This document shows positions 1-7,996 of a DNA stretch of 64,000 nt, one piece after another. The notes below the pieces were generated by a model. It was not told the DNA's origin. It did no database searches and saw only the letters and a list, made by a program, of their open reading frames with translations. The DNA is from Streptomyces griseicoloratus (GTDB taxonomy: Bacteria; Actinomycetota; Actinomycetes; Streptomycetales; Streptomycetaceae). The position numbers were made by a program, and so were the translations under genes. The stretch is from positions 243,417 through 307,416 of the forward strand of contig NZ_JACVQF010000199.1 in NCBI RefSeq assembly GCF_014534645.1. The letters run 5' to 3'. Numbering within the stretch: position 1 is the first letter of the stretch; each line of letters opens with the position of its first letter.

Positions 1-31
1 ACGGTGGTCGCGGGCGTGGGAGGGGAGACCG

Positions 32-1165
32 TCACGACGCCACCTCCGCCGGGGCGGCCGTCGTGGCGCGGTGCCGGCTGAGCAGGCCGGAGTTGTCCTC
101 GGCCCACTTCTCCGCGTTGCGTACGAGGGCGGAGCGGATGTCGGCGTGCGTCAGGCGTGTGCCGCAGTCGGGGTCGCCGAGGGAGGTGTCGAAGGGCAGC
201 TCCCGCTGGAACACCAGAAGCAGCTCCGCGTAGTGCTGGAGCCGTCGGCGGAGCGCGCCGGGCAGTGAGGTGCCCTCCAGCATGGGCAGCAGCAGCCGGT
301 GCACCGCCTCCACCGGGATGAGCCGGGGCCGCTCTGGTCGGGGCAGGCCGTGGCGTACGGCGACGTCGGCGCAGACGTCGGCGAACTCCCGCAGTTCGAC
401 GGCCTCCTTGCCCGCGGTCAGCCAGTACTCGCCGCTGCCCACACCGCCCCTGATCAGGTCGCCGACGGCCTGGGAGACGTAGTCCTGCGGAACCATGTCG
501 ATACGGGCCTCGGGGGCGCCCGGCAGCACCGGCACCTGGCCGAGGACCATCGAGCCGATCGTCTTGGTCAGTCCCTGCTCTCCGGCGATGCGCCCGTTGA
601 CGGAGTCCCCCATCACCACCGAGGGGCGCACGATGGCACCGGGCAGGCCCGCGTCGCGCAACAACTGCTCGGCCCGGATCTTGGAGTTGAGATAGGCGGC
701 GGCGCCGGGGAACCGTTCCCTGTCCTCGTCGGTCGGCCTGTTGGCGACGAACGCGGTGCTCACCAGGTACAGCGGGGCATCGGCGCGGGCGGCCAGGTCC
801 AGCACGGTCTCCGTGCCGAGGGTGTTGGTCCGCAGGATCTCCTCGGGCGGGGTGCGCCAGTTGGTCTGGGCGGCGGAGTGCAGGACGACGTCGACGCGCA
901 GGGCGAGTTCGTACCACTCCCGGCGGCTCAGTCCGAGGCGGGGGGCGAGGAGGTCGCCCTCGATCTCGCTCACCCGGGGGTCGTCCAGGGGCCTGGCGCG
1001 GCGCAGGCACAGCAGGTCGAAGTCGGGCGCCAGTTCGTCGATGAGGGCCTGTCCGAGCACTCCGGAGCCGCCGGTGAGGAACAGGGTGGGACGGTCCGGG
1101 CGGTCCTCGCGCGGGGCGGTCAGGGGTGTGGGCAGGACGGTGGGACGTGGGACGTTTCGCGGCAT
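32..1165 (-). CDS. SDR-type reductase, thioester-reductase-like
   Basis: This 377-residue protein is an extended short-chain dehydrogenase/reductase. The N-terminal Rossmann motif GGSGVLG lies at residues 32-38, a Ser-Thr pair sits at 136-137 and the catalytic YxxxK is Y158/K162. The pattern is closest to the reductase modules that release acyl thioesters as aldehydes or alcohols (male-sterility/thioester-reductase type), but there is no carrier domain, so the acyl donor would have to come from another protein. It is the last complete gene of a leftward operon behind an acyl-CoA dehydrogenase, which supports a role in acyl-chain modification. The exact substrate cannot be read from sequence; a plain NAD-dependent epimerase is the alternative. 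The first 31 bases of the window hold nothing recognisable. Confidence 0.8.
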   Translation of the reverse strand: MPRNVPRPTVLPTPLTAPREDRPDRPTLFLTGGSGVLGQALIDELAPDFDLLCLRRARPLDDPRVSEIEGDLLAPRLGLSRREWYELALRVDVVLHSAAQTNWRTPPEEILRTNTLGTETVLDLAARADAPLYLVSTAFVANRPTDEDRERFPGAAAYLNSKIRAEQLLRDAGLPGAIVRPSVVMGDSVNGRIAGEQGLTKTIGSMVLGQVPVLPGAPEARIDMVPQDYVSQAVGDLIRGGVGSGEYWLTAGKEAVELREFADVCADVAVRHGLPRPERPRLIPVEAVHRLLLPMLEGTSLPGALRRRLQHYAELLLVFQRELPFDTSLGDPDCGTRLTHADIRSALVRNAEKWAEDNSGLLSRHRATTAAPAEVAS

Positions 1166-1228
1166 GGTCGGATCTCCCCAGCTGGTCTCGGCTGCCGTGA
1201 ACGGTGGGGGGTCGGGCTTCCGGTCGCG

Positions 1229-2362
1229 TCAGGCGACGGCGAGCGGCCGGTCCGCCAGGTAGGCGGAGAACGGGCCGGTCATCCGGGAGCGGGACGGCGG
1301 GTGCAGGGACAGTCCGTTGGCGCAGGCGGCCAGGTGGCCCACCTCGTCGGACGTCATGAAGTTGAGTCCGCCGAGCAGTTCGACCGAGCGCGGGACGACG
1401 CGGGCGATGGCGTCCTGGACGCCGTAGCGCACGAACAGCGCCTGGGCGAGCGCGGACTCCCCGAGGTCGCCGGCGTCGACCCGGCGGGCGACGCCCTCGG
1501 CGGTGGCCATCGCGGCCTCGGTCTCCAGGAACAGGCGCACCCGGTCGTGCTCGGGGATCCGGTCGTTGAGCAGCACCCGTTCCACCAGGGCGCTGGCCGC
1601 GCCGAGGTAGCTGCCCGTCATCAGCATCTGGAACCAGATCAGCCCGGCGGTCTGCAGTTCGTCGAGCCGTTCGCCCGAGGTCGTCGCGGTGCGCAGGACG
1701 AGCTCCGGCGGGACGAGGACGTCGGTGAGCGTGACCTGCTCGCTCTCGGCGCCGGCCAGGAAGGCGCTGGACCAGAAGCCGCTGACGCTCAGCCCGTCGC
1801 TCTCGGCGGGTACGAGGGCGACGGCCAGTTCCTCGCCCTGTCCGTCCTCGCGCGGGATCGTGACGCTGGCGGTGAGCACGTCCATGGACCGGGCCAGGCT
1901 GCACGGCCGCTTGACGCCGTTGATCCGGATGCCGTCCTCGGTCACCGTGGCGGTCATCGACGGGTCCAGGATGCCGGCGCCGCTGCGGCCCTCGGCGAAC
2001 CCCGAGGCGATGATGCGGTTGGTCGACGCCACGCCTTCGATCAGCATCCACTCCAGGCCGTCGCCGAGACCGCCGAGGCCGACCAGGGTGGCCATGGAGA
2101 AGTGGTGCATGGTGGTGGCCACGGCGAGGGACGGCGAGCGGCTGCCGATGGCGCGCTGCACGCGCAGGGCGTCGAGCGCCGTGGCCCCCCGGCCCTGGTG
2201 GATCTCGGGGACGAGCAGCCCCGGTCCGCCGCTGTCCCGGAAGAGCCGGATCCCCGGACTGCCCGGCCGCTCCAGTTCCATCATCGGCATCTCGCGCAGC
2301 GCGGGATCCAGGTCCGGCAGCAGCTTGGCGAGGGTGGCGCGTTCACGCTCGAGGAATCTCAT
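1229..2362 (-). CDS. Acyl-CoA dehydrogenase family protein
   Basis: A 377-residue flavoprotein of the acyl-CoA dehydrogenase fold. It has an alpha-helical N-terminal part, a central beta domain with the family's typical stretch (CSLARSMDVLTASVTI, then substrate-side loops) and a helical C-terminal domain ending LADRPLAVA. It would introduce a double bond into, or hydroxylate, an acyl thioester, on CoA or on a carrier protein. The ATG start at 2362 is chosen because an upstream in-frame extension would run through the DUF2156 gene. The next gene downstream is the SDR, 63 bases away, and the genes read as one operon. The natural substrate is unknown. Confidence 0.85.
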   Translation of the reverse strand: MRFLERERATLAKLLPDLDPALREMPMMELERPGSPGIRLFRDSGGPGLLVPEIHQGRGATALDALRVQRAIGSRSPSLAVATTMHHFSMATLVGLGGLGDGLEWMLIEGVASTNRIIASGFAEGRSGAGILDPSMTATVTEDGIRINGVKRPCSLARSMDVLTASVTIPREDGQGEELAVALVPAESDGLSVSGFWSSAFLAGAESEQVTLTDVLVPPELVLRTATTSGERLDELQTAGLIWFQMLMTGSYLGAASALVERVLLNDRIPEHDRVRLFLETEAAMATAEGVARRVDAGDLGESALAQALFVRYGVQDAIARVVPRSVELLGGLNFMTSDEVGHLAACANGLSLHPPSRSRMTGPFSAYLADRPLAVA

Positions 2363-2418
2363 GGGGGTGCGGTCCTCCTGGGGTGGGACGGGTGACGGGG
2401 CGGCCGTACGGCGGTGGC

Positions 2419-3381
2419 TCAGACGGCGTTGGTGGCGCGCAGCAGCTGCCAGACGGCACCGAGGCGGGGCCTGCCGCGGAAGGCGATGTACTCGGGGAGG
2501 ACCGCGTGCGGGGCCCACTTCTCCTTGTACTCGAGCTGCGAGGCCGCCGGATAGATCGCGCTGCCGCGTTCGGCGAGCACTCGGGCGAACCGGGTGAACA
2601 GGCGGCTGGAGTCCGGGAGTTCGAGCTGCGGGTCGAGTCCGGTGAACGGGGTGAACCCGAAGTGCAGCCAGCCGGCGCCCTCCTCGGTCAGGCGGTCCAT
2701 GACGGTGGCGTTGAGCGCCTCCATCACGCCGGGAGGGGCGTCGGGCCGGCGCCGGCTGAGGTCGTGCAGCCAGCCGGGGCGGCTGCCGTAGACCGGCGAG
2801 TAGTTGATGTAGCCGACCGCCTCGCCGTCGATCCGGCCGACGAACAGGCGGCGGTGCGCCTGGAGGGGGCCGGTGCGCTGGCCGACGAGGAACCGCAGCT
2901 CCTTGACGTGCCGGCCCTTGTCCCGCAGCCAGCGCTGGTCGATCCGGTCCAGCTCGGCGCAGTCGTCGTCGGCGAGGACCTCGGTGACCTCCAGTCCGGC
3001 GCGCCGGGCGCGCGAGATCTTGTTCCGCAGCCGGACGAACCGGGAACCGCGCAGGGTGAAGCGGCCGAGGTCGACGGCGTACGACGCCCCGATCTGGTTG
3101 ACGGTGAAGCCGTGCGCCGCGTACAGCTCGGCGTCGGACCGCTGCAACTGCACCGCGACCAGGCGCCGTCCGGCGTGGGCGGTGAACGCCTCCAGCAGAC
3201 GCCCGCGGTGTTCCGGTGCCGTGAAGGGGCCGCCGAATTGGAGGACGTAACGTCCCGAGGCACGATAGGCGCACGCGCCCTCGTACCGGTCGTCGTGGAA
3301 GTATTCGTTACCGCTGTTGAGGGCGAGAAAGGAACTGGGGTTGTCGCTGTGCGCGGCGAGCGTGTCAAGCACGGACGGCAT
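2419..3381 (-). CDS. DUF2156/PG-lysyltransferase-fold acyltransferase
   Basis: A 320-residue soluble protein matching the C-terminal acyltransferase (double-GNAT-like) domain of bacterial phosphatidylglycerol lysyltransferases. It has the conserved stretches FRLR-type basic cluster (FVRLRNKISRARRAGL), GYINYSPVYG and FTPFTGLDP. The transmembrane flippase half of MprF is absent, so it should act in the cytoplasm and transfer an acyl or aminoacyl group onto a lipid or small molecule. Its ATG at 3381 lies inside the upstream membrane-protein gene (17-base overlap), which implies translational coupling. With the acyl-CoA dehydrogenase and thioester reductase downstream it suggests a small lipid or acyl-amide pathway; that is inference. 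Confidence 0.75.
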   Translation of the reverse strand: MPSVLDTLAAHSDNPSSFLALNSGNEYFHDDRYEGACAYRASGRYVLQFGGPFTAPEHRGRLLEAFTAHAGRRLVAVQLQRSDAELYAAHGFTVNQIGASYAVDLGRFTLRGSRFVRLRNKISRARRAGLEVTEVLADDDCAELDRIDQRWLRDKGRHVKELRFLVGQRTGPLQAHRRLFVGRIDGEAVGYINYSPVYGSRPGWLHDLSRRRPDAPPGVMEALNATVMDRLTEEGAGWLHFGFTPFTGLDPQLELPDSSRLFTRFARVLAERGSAIYPAASQLEYKEKWAPHAVLPEYIAFRGRPRLGAVWQLLRATNAV

Positions 3382-3865
3382 CGGTGTCCTCCACAGAAGT
3401 CCGCGACGCGTCGGTACCGGATCCGTGCGAGCGGTAGCGCTGCTCGAAGGCCCGGAATGCCGGATTCGGCTCCGGTTCGAATGCGACACCGAAGGGTTTG
3501 AGGGAATTCCCGAAGAGGGCCCGGTCGCCCATGAGGTGGACGGGAAGCGCGAGCAGCGCCCACTCCGGCCGGACGAACAACGCCCACGCACCGGCCAGGA
3601 CACCGGCCGTGACCAGGCTGTGCATCGTGTTGTAGGCCACGTAGTAGCGGCGCGGGATCCGGCCGTCGGGGCTGCGCCGGAAGGCGATCGCGCCGGGGAT
3701 GTAGCCGATGACGTCGATCACCGCGAACAGCAGCACGAACACGCCCCAGCGGATTTCCGTCCAGTGCTGGAATACGAGCACGAGCGAAACGGCCAGAAAG
3801 CCCAGCCATTCGAGTCGGGAGAGAGCGAAGGTGGTCTTCGTCTCGAATCGGTTCTTGGCGTCCAC
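3365..3865 (-). CDS. Integral membrane protein, unknown function
   Basis: A 166-residue protein with about four hydrophobic segments (LGFLAVSLVLVFQHW, WGVFVLLFAVIDVIGYIPG, SLVTAGVLAGAWALFV, WALLALPVHLMGDRALFG) and a hydrophilic tail after residue 130. I do not recognise a characterised family. It is the first gene of the leftward operon; its 3' end overlaps the start of the DUF2156 gene by 17 bases, so the two are probably made together and may work at the membrane as a pair. It faces a MocR regulator across a 152-base divergent space. Confidence 0.7.
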   Translation of the reverse strand: MDAKNRFETKTTFALSRLEWLGFLAVSLVLVFQHWTEIRWGVFVLLFAVIDVIGYIPGAIAFRRSPDGRIPRRYYVAYNTMHSLVTAGVLAGAWALFVRPEWALLALPVHLMGDRALFGNSLKPFGVAFEPEPNPAFRAFEQRYRSHGSGTDASRTSVEDTDAVRA

Positions 3866-3940
3866 GGGCGCTCCAGGATTGCGCGTACGATTCCGGGGCC
3901 CGACATCAGCCTGCCCCCTCGCTGTGGTCTGTCACTTCTG

Positions 3941-3972
3941 TTTACGCGCGAGTGGGAGCAACCCCTCGTAAA
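3941..3972. promoter_or_regulatory. Inverted repeat TTTACG-N20-CGTAAA in divergent promoter
   Basis: The space between the membrane-protein operon and the MocR gene contains TTTACG at 3941-3946 and its exact reverse complement CGTAAA at 3967-3972. MocR regulators commonly bind repeated sites in the promoter they share with a divergent target, so this is a candidate operator. A TAAAGT hexamer at 3969-3974 could be the -10 of the regulator's own promoter. No binding data; chance occurrence is possible. Confidence 0.35.
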
Positions 3973-4017
3973 GTGGAGGCGGTTGGGCCGGAACGATCCT
4001 CGGGGGGTAGCCGTTTC

Positions 4018-5499
4018 ATGACGTCAGCACCGACCGGCGCGGACGGAGCCGGGGGCTCCGGCGACCGGACCGCCGCCTGGGAGCTGCTGCTGCCCGCCGC
4101 CTCGGCACCGGCACGCGCGCGTGGCCGCGCGCTTCAGGCGGCCCTGCGCGACGCGGTCCGCTCGGGCCGCCTCACGCCGGGCACCCGGCTGCCGTCGAGC
4201 CGGGACCTGTCCGCCGACCTCGGCGTGTCGCGCGGACTGGTGACGGAGGCGTACGAGCAGCTGACGGCCGAGGGCTATCTGCGCAGCGGCCGCGGGGCCG
4301 GGACATGGGTGGGCGACGCGGTGCGGGCCGCCCGCCCGCGCGTGCGTGATCTCGCCCCGCGCTCCCCGGGCACCCACGCCGACTTCGTGCCGGGGACGCC
4401 GGATCTGGCGCTGTTCCCGCGTGCCGCCTGGGCGGCCGCCCAGCGCGAGGTGCTGGCGGAGCTGCCGCACGACGGCCTCGGCTATCCGGATCCGCGCGGG
4501 CTGCCGCGGCTGCGGACCGCGCTGGCCGAACTGCTCGCCCGCCGCCGGGGAGTGGTGGCGGACCCCGAGCGGATCGTGGTGGTCTCCGGGGTGGCGCAGG
4601 CGATGACGCTGCTCGGTTTCGTGCTGCACGCGCGCGGGATGCGCACCGTCGGCGTCGAGGAGCCCGGCAGCCCCCAGCACTCGGCGCTGTACGCCTCGGC
4701 GGGCGTCGAGGCCGTTCCGCTGCCCCTGGACGACGAGGGACTCGCCGTCGGCCCGCTGCGGGACTCGGGCGTACGGGCCGTCGTGACGACGCCGGCCCAC
4801 CAGTTCCCGACGGGCATCGCCTACTCCGCACGGCGGCGCACCGAGCTGCTGGACTGGGCGCGGTCCGTGGACGGACTGGTCCTGGAGGACGACTACGACG
4901 GCGACTTCCGCTACGACCGTGCCCCGGTCGGCGCGCTCCAGGGGCTCGACCCGGAGCACGTCGCCTACACGGGGTCGGTCAGCAAGTCACTCGCGCCAGG
5001 GCTGCGGCTGGGCTGGCTGCTCGTACCGGAGTCGCTGGCGGACGAGGTCGTCGAGCGCAAGCGGACCATCGACCTCGGGCATCCGTCCCTGGACCAGGCG
5101 CTGTTCGCGCGGTTCGTGGAGCGCGGCGACTACGACCGTCAGCTGCGCCGCTGCCAGCGCGCGTACCGCGAGCGCCGTGACGCGCTGGTGGCCGCGCTGG
5201 CGGAGCACTTTCCCGGTTCGCGGGTCTCGGGGATCGCCGCGGGGCTCCACGTCATCGCCGCGCTGCCGCAGTGCCACGGTCCCGAGGAGCGCTTCCTCGC
5301 GCGCGTGGCCGCGGCCGGGGTCGCGGTGCGTCCTCTGAGCGAGTACGGGCACGGGAGCGGGGTCGGGGACCGGGATGGGGACGGGGATGGTGGTGGTGAG
5401 GCGGGCAAGGAGGTGCGCCTGGTGCTGGGGTACGCGCATCTGACACCGGCGCGGATCCGGGCGGGGGTGCGGCTGATGGCGGAGGCCGCCGACGGGTGA
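4018..5499 (+). CDS. MocR/PdxR-family transcriptional regulator
   Basis: This 493-residue protein is a fusion of a GntR-type winged helix (roughly residues 25-95, with the TRLPSSRDLSADLGVSRGLV signature) and a fold-type I aminotransferase domain. The Schiff-base lysine is K323 in GSVSKSLAPGLRLGW, preceded by the EDDYDGDFRYDR motif. Members usually sense PLP or an amino-acid-PLP adduct and control a neighbouring operon. It diverges from the acyl-chain operon at 3865 and is the likely regulator of it. The ATG at 4018 gives a normal N-terminus; an in-frame ATG at 3952 lies in the promoter region. An Asp/Gly-rich low-complexity insert (about residues 443-462) interrupts the C-terminal domain just before the VLGYAHLTPARI motif, which is unusual. 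Confidence 0.9.
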   Translation: MTSAPTGADGAGGSGDRTAAWELLLPAASAPARARGRALQAALRDAVRSGRLTPGTRLPSSRDLSADLGVSRGLVTEAYEQLTAEGYLRSGRGAGTWVGDAVRAARPRVRDLAPRSPGTHADFVPGTPDLALFPRAAWAAAQREVLAELPHDGLGYPDPRGLPRLRTALAELLARRRGVVADPERIVVVSGVAQAMTLLGFVLHARGMRTVGVEEPGSPQHSALYASAGVEAVPLPLDDEGLAVGPLRDSGVRAVVTTPAHQFPTGIAYSARRRTELLDWARSVDGLVLEDDYDGDFRYDRAPVGALQGLDPEHVAYTGSVSKSLAPGLRLGWLLVPESLADEVVERKRTIDLGHPSLDQALFARFVERGDYDRQLRRCQRAYRERRDALVAALAEHFPGSRVSGIAAGLHVIAALPQCHGPEERFLARVAAAGVAVRPLSEYGHGSGVGDRDGDGDGGGEAGKEVRLVLGYAHLTPARIRAGVRLMAEAADG

Positions 5500-6060
5500 A
5501 CACGGGCGGGCGGGGCCTTTGCGGGGCAGGGTGCGGGTTGGTTGTGCGTCGGGGTGGGGGGTGGGTCGCGGTCGGGCGGGGCGTCGGCCGGGTCGCGGGC
5601 CGGGGCGTCGGCATGGGCGCGGGCCGGCGTGCCGGCTGGGTCGCGGTTCGGGGCGTCGGCCGGGTCCGGGCCGGGGCGCGGGCCGGGGCGCCGGCCGGGG
5701 CGCGGTCAGGGCGGCGGCTGGGGCGCGGGCTGGTCATGCGCTGACGCGCACACGGGAGTGCGACTTCCGGAAGCCGCGCCAGGCCCACTGCCGGATGCCG
5801 CGTGGGACGACCGCCCGGCATCCGTGGAACCCGCGAGGAGGGCCGCCCGCCATCCGCGGTGAAGCGACCGCCCGGCACCCGCAGCAGCGGCGCGCCCCGG
5901 CGCATGCGGCAGCAGCGGCCCTCCGGCACCCGCACCAGGACAACCACCGTGCACGCCCGAGCACACGACTGCCGGCGCGGGCCCGGAGCCCTGGCCCGTC
6001 ACCAGCCTGCGCCACCGTGCGTACCACCCTGCGCGCCGGCGCCGGCGCCGTTTCCGGGAG

Positions 6061-6201
6061 TTGCCCACCCAGGGCATCGCGCAGTTGCCCACCCAGGGCA
6101 TCGCGCAGTGGCCCACCCGGGGCTCGGGCAGTGGCTCGCCCGGGGCATCGGGCCGTTGCTCACCTGCGGTTCGGGCTGTTGTTCACCCGGGGTTTGCGTG
6201 G
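6061..6201 (+). repeat. Degenerate 23-24 base tandem repeat upstream of phoD
   Basis: Six consecutive units can be laid out: 6061-6084 and 6085-6108 are identical (TTGCCCACCC then AGGGCATCGCGCAG); 6109-6131, 6132-6155, 6156-6178 and 6179-6201 are diverged copies. The TTGxYCACCC core resembles half of a PhoP-binding PHO box. The units are in frame with phoD without a stop codon, but the Tat signal argues that translation starts after the array. Confidence 0.7.
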
Positions 6202-6202
6202 G
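6181..6202 (+). promoter_or_regulatory. Candidate PHO box (PhoP operator) of phoD
   Basis: Two adjacent 11-base units, GTTCACCCGGG (6181-6191) and GTTTGCGTGGG (6192-6202), fit the Streptomyces PHO box layout, a direct repeat of 11-base units with conserved GTTCACC. A TAGGTC -10-like hexamer follows at 6219-6224, so the box would overlap the -35 region, the usual position for PhoP activation. Only the first unit matches the consensus well. Confidence 0.45.
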
Positions 6203-6267
6203 CGCCGCGCCGCACCAGTAGGTCTGGCACTGCACACTGGCCGGATCCCGTCCCTGGAGGCGCCTCC

Positions 6268-7854
6268 ATGTCACACCGTCCGCTCCCCGGTCGCCGCAGC
6301 GTGCTGCGCGGAACCCTCGCCGCGTCGGCGGCCCTGTCCCTGCCCACCGCGCTCGGGGCGGCACCCGCGTTCGCCCGCTCCGGGCGGCCGACGGCGGGCT
6401 GGGGCGTGCAGACGGGAGACGTGACCTCCCACTCCGGGCTGGTGTGGGTGCGGTCCGACCGGCCGGCCCGGATGATCGTCGAGACGTCGGCGACCGAGTC
6501 GTTCCGCAACCCGCGCAGATGGCAGGGTCCGCTGCTCGGCCCGGACACGGACTTCACCGGCACCACCCGGCTGCGCGGCCTGCCGCCGGGCGAGCAGATC
6601 CACTACCGCGTGCTCCTCGCGGACCCGGACGACCCCCGCCGCACCGGCGAGCCCGTCACCGGCACCTTCCGCACGGTGCCGGTCCGCCGGCGTGACGGAG
6701 TGCGCTTCGTGTGGTCCGGCGACCTCGCGGGCCAGGGCTGGGGCATCAACCCCGACCTCGGCGGCTACCGCATCTACGACGCGATGGGCGCGCTCGACCC
6801 GGACTTCTTCCTGTGCAGCGGTGACACCGTCTACGCCGACGGCCCGATCTCCGCGACCCAGGCCCTGCCCGACGGCAGTACCTGGCGGAACATCACCACG
6901 GAGGAGAAGTCCAAGGTCGCCGAGACCCTGGCCGAGTTCCGCGGCAACTTCCGGTACAACCTGCTCGACGACAACCTCCGGCGGTTCAACGCCCAGGTCC
7001 CCTCGATCGTCCAGTGGGACGACCACGAGGTGCGCAACAACTGGTACCCCGGCCAGACCATCGCGGACACGGACGCCCGGTACACCGAGAAGAGCGTGGA
7101 CGTGCTGACGGCCCGCGCCCGGCGCGCGTTCGCCGAGTACTTCCCGATCTCCACGCTGCGGCCGGGGGCGCGGGAGGGCCGTGTCCACCGGGTGCTGCGG
7201 CAGGGCCCGCTGCTGGACGTGTTCGTCCTGGACATGCGGACGTACCGCAACGCCAACTCCTCCGACGACCAGACCGTGGACCCCCAGGGCATCCTCGGCC
7301 GCGAGCAGCTGGAGTGGCTCAAGCGGGAGCTGTCGCGCTCGCGCGCCGTGTGGAAGGTCATCGCCGCCGACATGCCGATCGGCCTGGTCGTGCCGGACAC
7401 GAACGAGGGAAGGCCGAACTTCGAGGCGGTGGCCCAGGGCGACCCGGGCGCCCCGCTGGGGCGTGAGCTGCAGATCGCCGAGCTGCTGCGGTTCGTCAAG
7501 CACCGGCGGATCACCGGCACCGTGTGGCTGACCGCCGACGTGCACCACACCTCGGCCCAGCACTACCAGCCGGCGCGGGCCGCGTTCACCGACTTCGAGC
7601 CGTTCTGGGAGTTCGTCTCCGGGCCGCTCAACGCCGGCGCGTTCCCGGCCAGTGCGCTGGACGGCACGTTCGGTCCGGAGCGGGTGTTCGTGAAGGCTCC
7701 GACCGCCTCCAACGTCTCGCCCGCGGGCGGCTACCAGTTCTTCGGCGAGGTCGAGATCGACGGCGACAGCGCGGAGATGACGGTGCGGCTGCGCGAGCAG
7801 GACGGCACGGTGCTGTTCACCAAGGTGCTCCAGCCGGGCCGGGTCGGCCAGTAG
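6268..7854 (+). CDS. phoD: Alkaline phosphatase D family phosphodiesterase, Tat-exported
   Basis: A 528-residue secreted metallophosphatase/phosphodiesterase that releases phosphate from organic phosphate esters during phosphate starvation. The twin-arginine signal GRRSVLRG at residues 8-15 and the Ala-rich stretch ending AFA near residue 35 direct folded export. The N-terminal PhoD domain (WGVQTGDVTSHSGLVWVRSDRPARM) is followed by the catalytic domain with LCSGDTVYAD, QWDDHEVRNNW and the TADVHHTSAQHY metal ligands, typical of the Ca/Fe-dependent PhoD class. The ATG at 6268 is preceded by a CTGGAGG ribosome site, which rules out the in-frame upstream ATG at 6061. The candidate PHO box upstream suggests PhoPR control. 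Confidence 0.93.
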   Translation: MSHRPLPGRRSVLRGTLAASAALSLPTALGAAPAFARSGRPTAGWGVQTGDVTSHSGLVWVRSDRPARMIVETSATESFRNPRRWQGPLLGPDTDFTGTTRLRGLPPGEQIHYRVLLADPDDPRRTGEPVTGTFRTVPVRRRDGVRFVWSGDLAGQGWGINPDLGGYRIYDAMGALDPDFFLCSGDTVYADGPISATQALPDGSTWRNITTEEKSKVAETLAEFRGNFRYNLLDDNLRRFNAQVPSIVQWDDHEVRNNWYPGQTIADTDARYTEKSVDVLTARARRAFAEYFPISTLRPGAREGRVHRVLRQGPLLDVFVLDMRTYRNANSSDDQTVDPQGILGREQLEWLKRELSRSRAVWKVIAADMPIGLVVPDTNEGRPNFEAVAQGDPGAPLGRELQIAELLRFVKHRRITGTVWLTADVHHTSAQHYQPARAAFTDFEPFWEFVSGPLNAGAFPASALDGTFGPERVFVKAPTASNVSPAGGYQFFGEVEIDGDSAEMTVRLREQDGTVLFTKVLQPGRVGQ

Positions 7855-7875
7855 GTCCCGTACCCTGTCAGGTGT

Positions 7876-7908
7876 GCCGCGCACCGGCGTCATCCCCCGG
7901 TGCGCGGC
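7876..7908. terminator. Strong hairpin after phoD
   Basis: GCCGCGCACCGG (7876-7887) pairs perfectly with CCGGTGCGCGGC (7897-7908) across a 9-base loop, 22 bases after the phoD stop codon. There is no U-tract, which is normal for Streptomyces terminators. Confidence 0.7.
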
Positions 7909-7996
7909 CCTGGCCTTCGGCCCCAACTTCCCCTCGTCCGGCGCCGTTTCCGCAGGTCGGAGCCGATTGTCAGTGGTCGGCCCTACGGTTTTTCGC

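Larger units (their letters stand above)
5500..6267. other. 768-base gene-free stretch, low complexity and tandem repeats
   Basis: No convincing gene is present. 5500-5745 is extremely G-rich on the + strand and built from imperfect repeats of GGGGCGTCGGCCGGGTCGCG-like units. 5750-6060 has degenerate CCCGGCATCCG-like units. 6061-6200 holds the 24-base tandem repeat described separately. Open frames cross the region on both strands, but their products are Arg/Gly/Ala-rich with no domain, and they are explained by the scarcity of stop codons in GC-rich repeats. Confidence 0.7.

Noticed and set aside
299-2395. 698-codon plus-strand frame opposite the SDR and acyl-CoA dehydrogenase genes
   Set aside because: No domain, Gly/Val/His-rich; both opposite-strand genes have strong family signatures.
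6061-6201. CRISPR-like array
   Set aside because: The units are adjacent 23-24 base tandem copies with no spacers and no cas genes.
6061-6267. N-terminal extension of phoD through the tandem repeat
   Set aside because: A Tat signal with a ribosome site begins at 6268; an extra 69 residues before it would disable export.
5519-6424. Plus-strand frames in the gene-free repeat stretch
   Set aside because: Arg/Gly/Ala-rich repeats, no homology, no ribosome site, and it runs into phoD out of frame.
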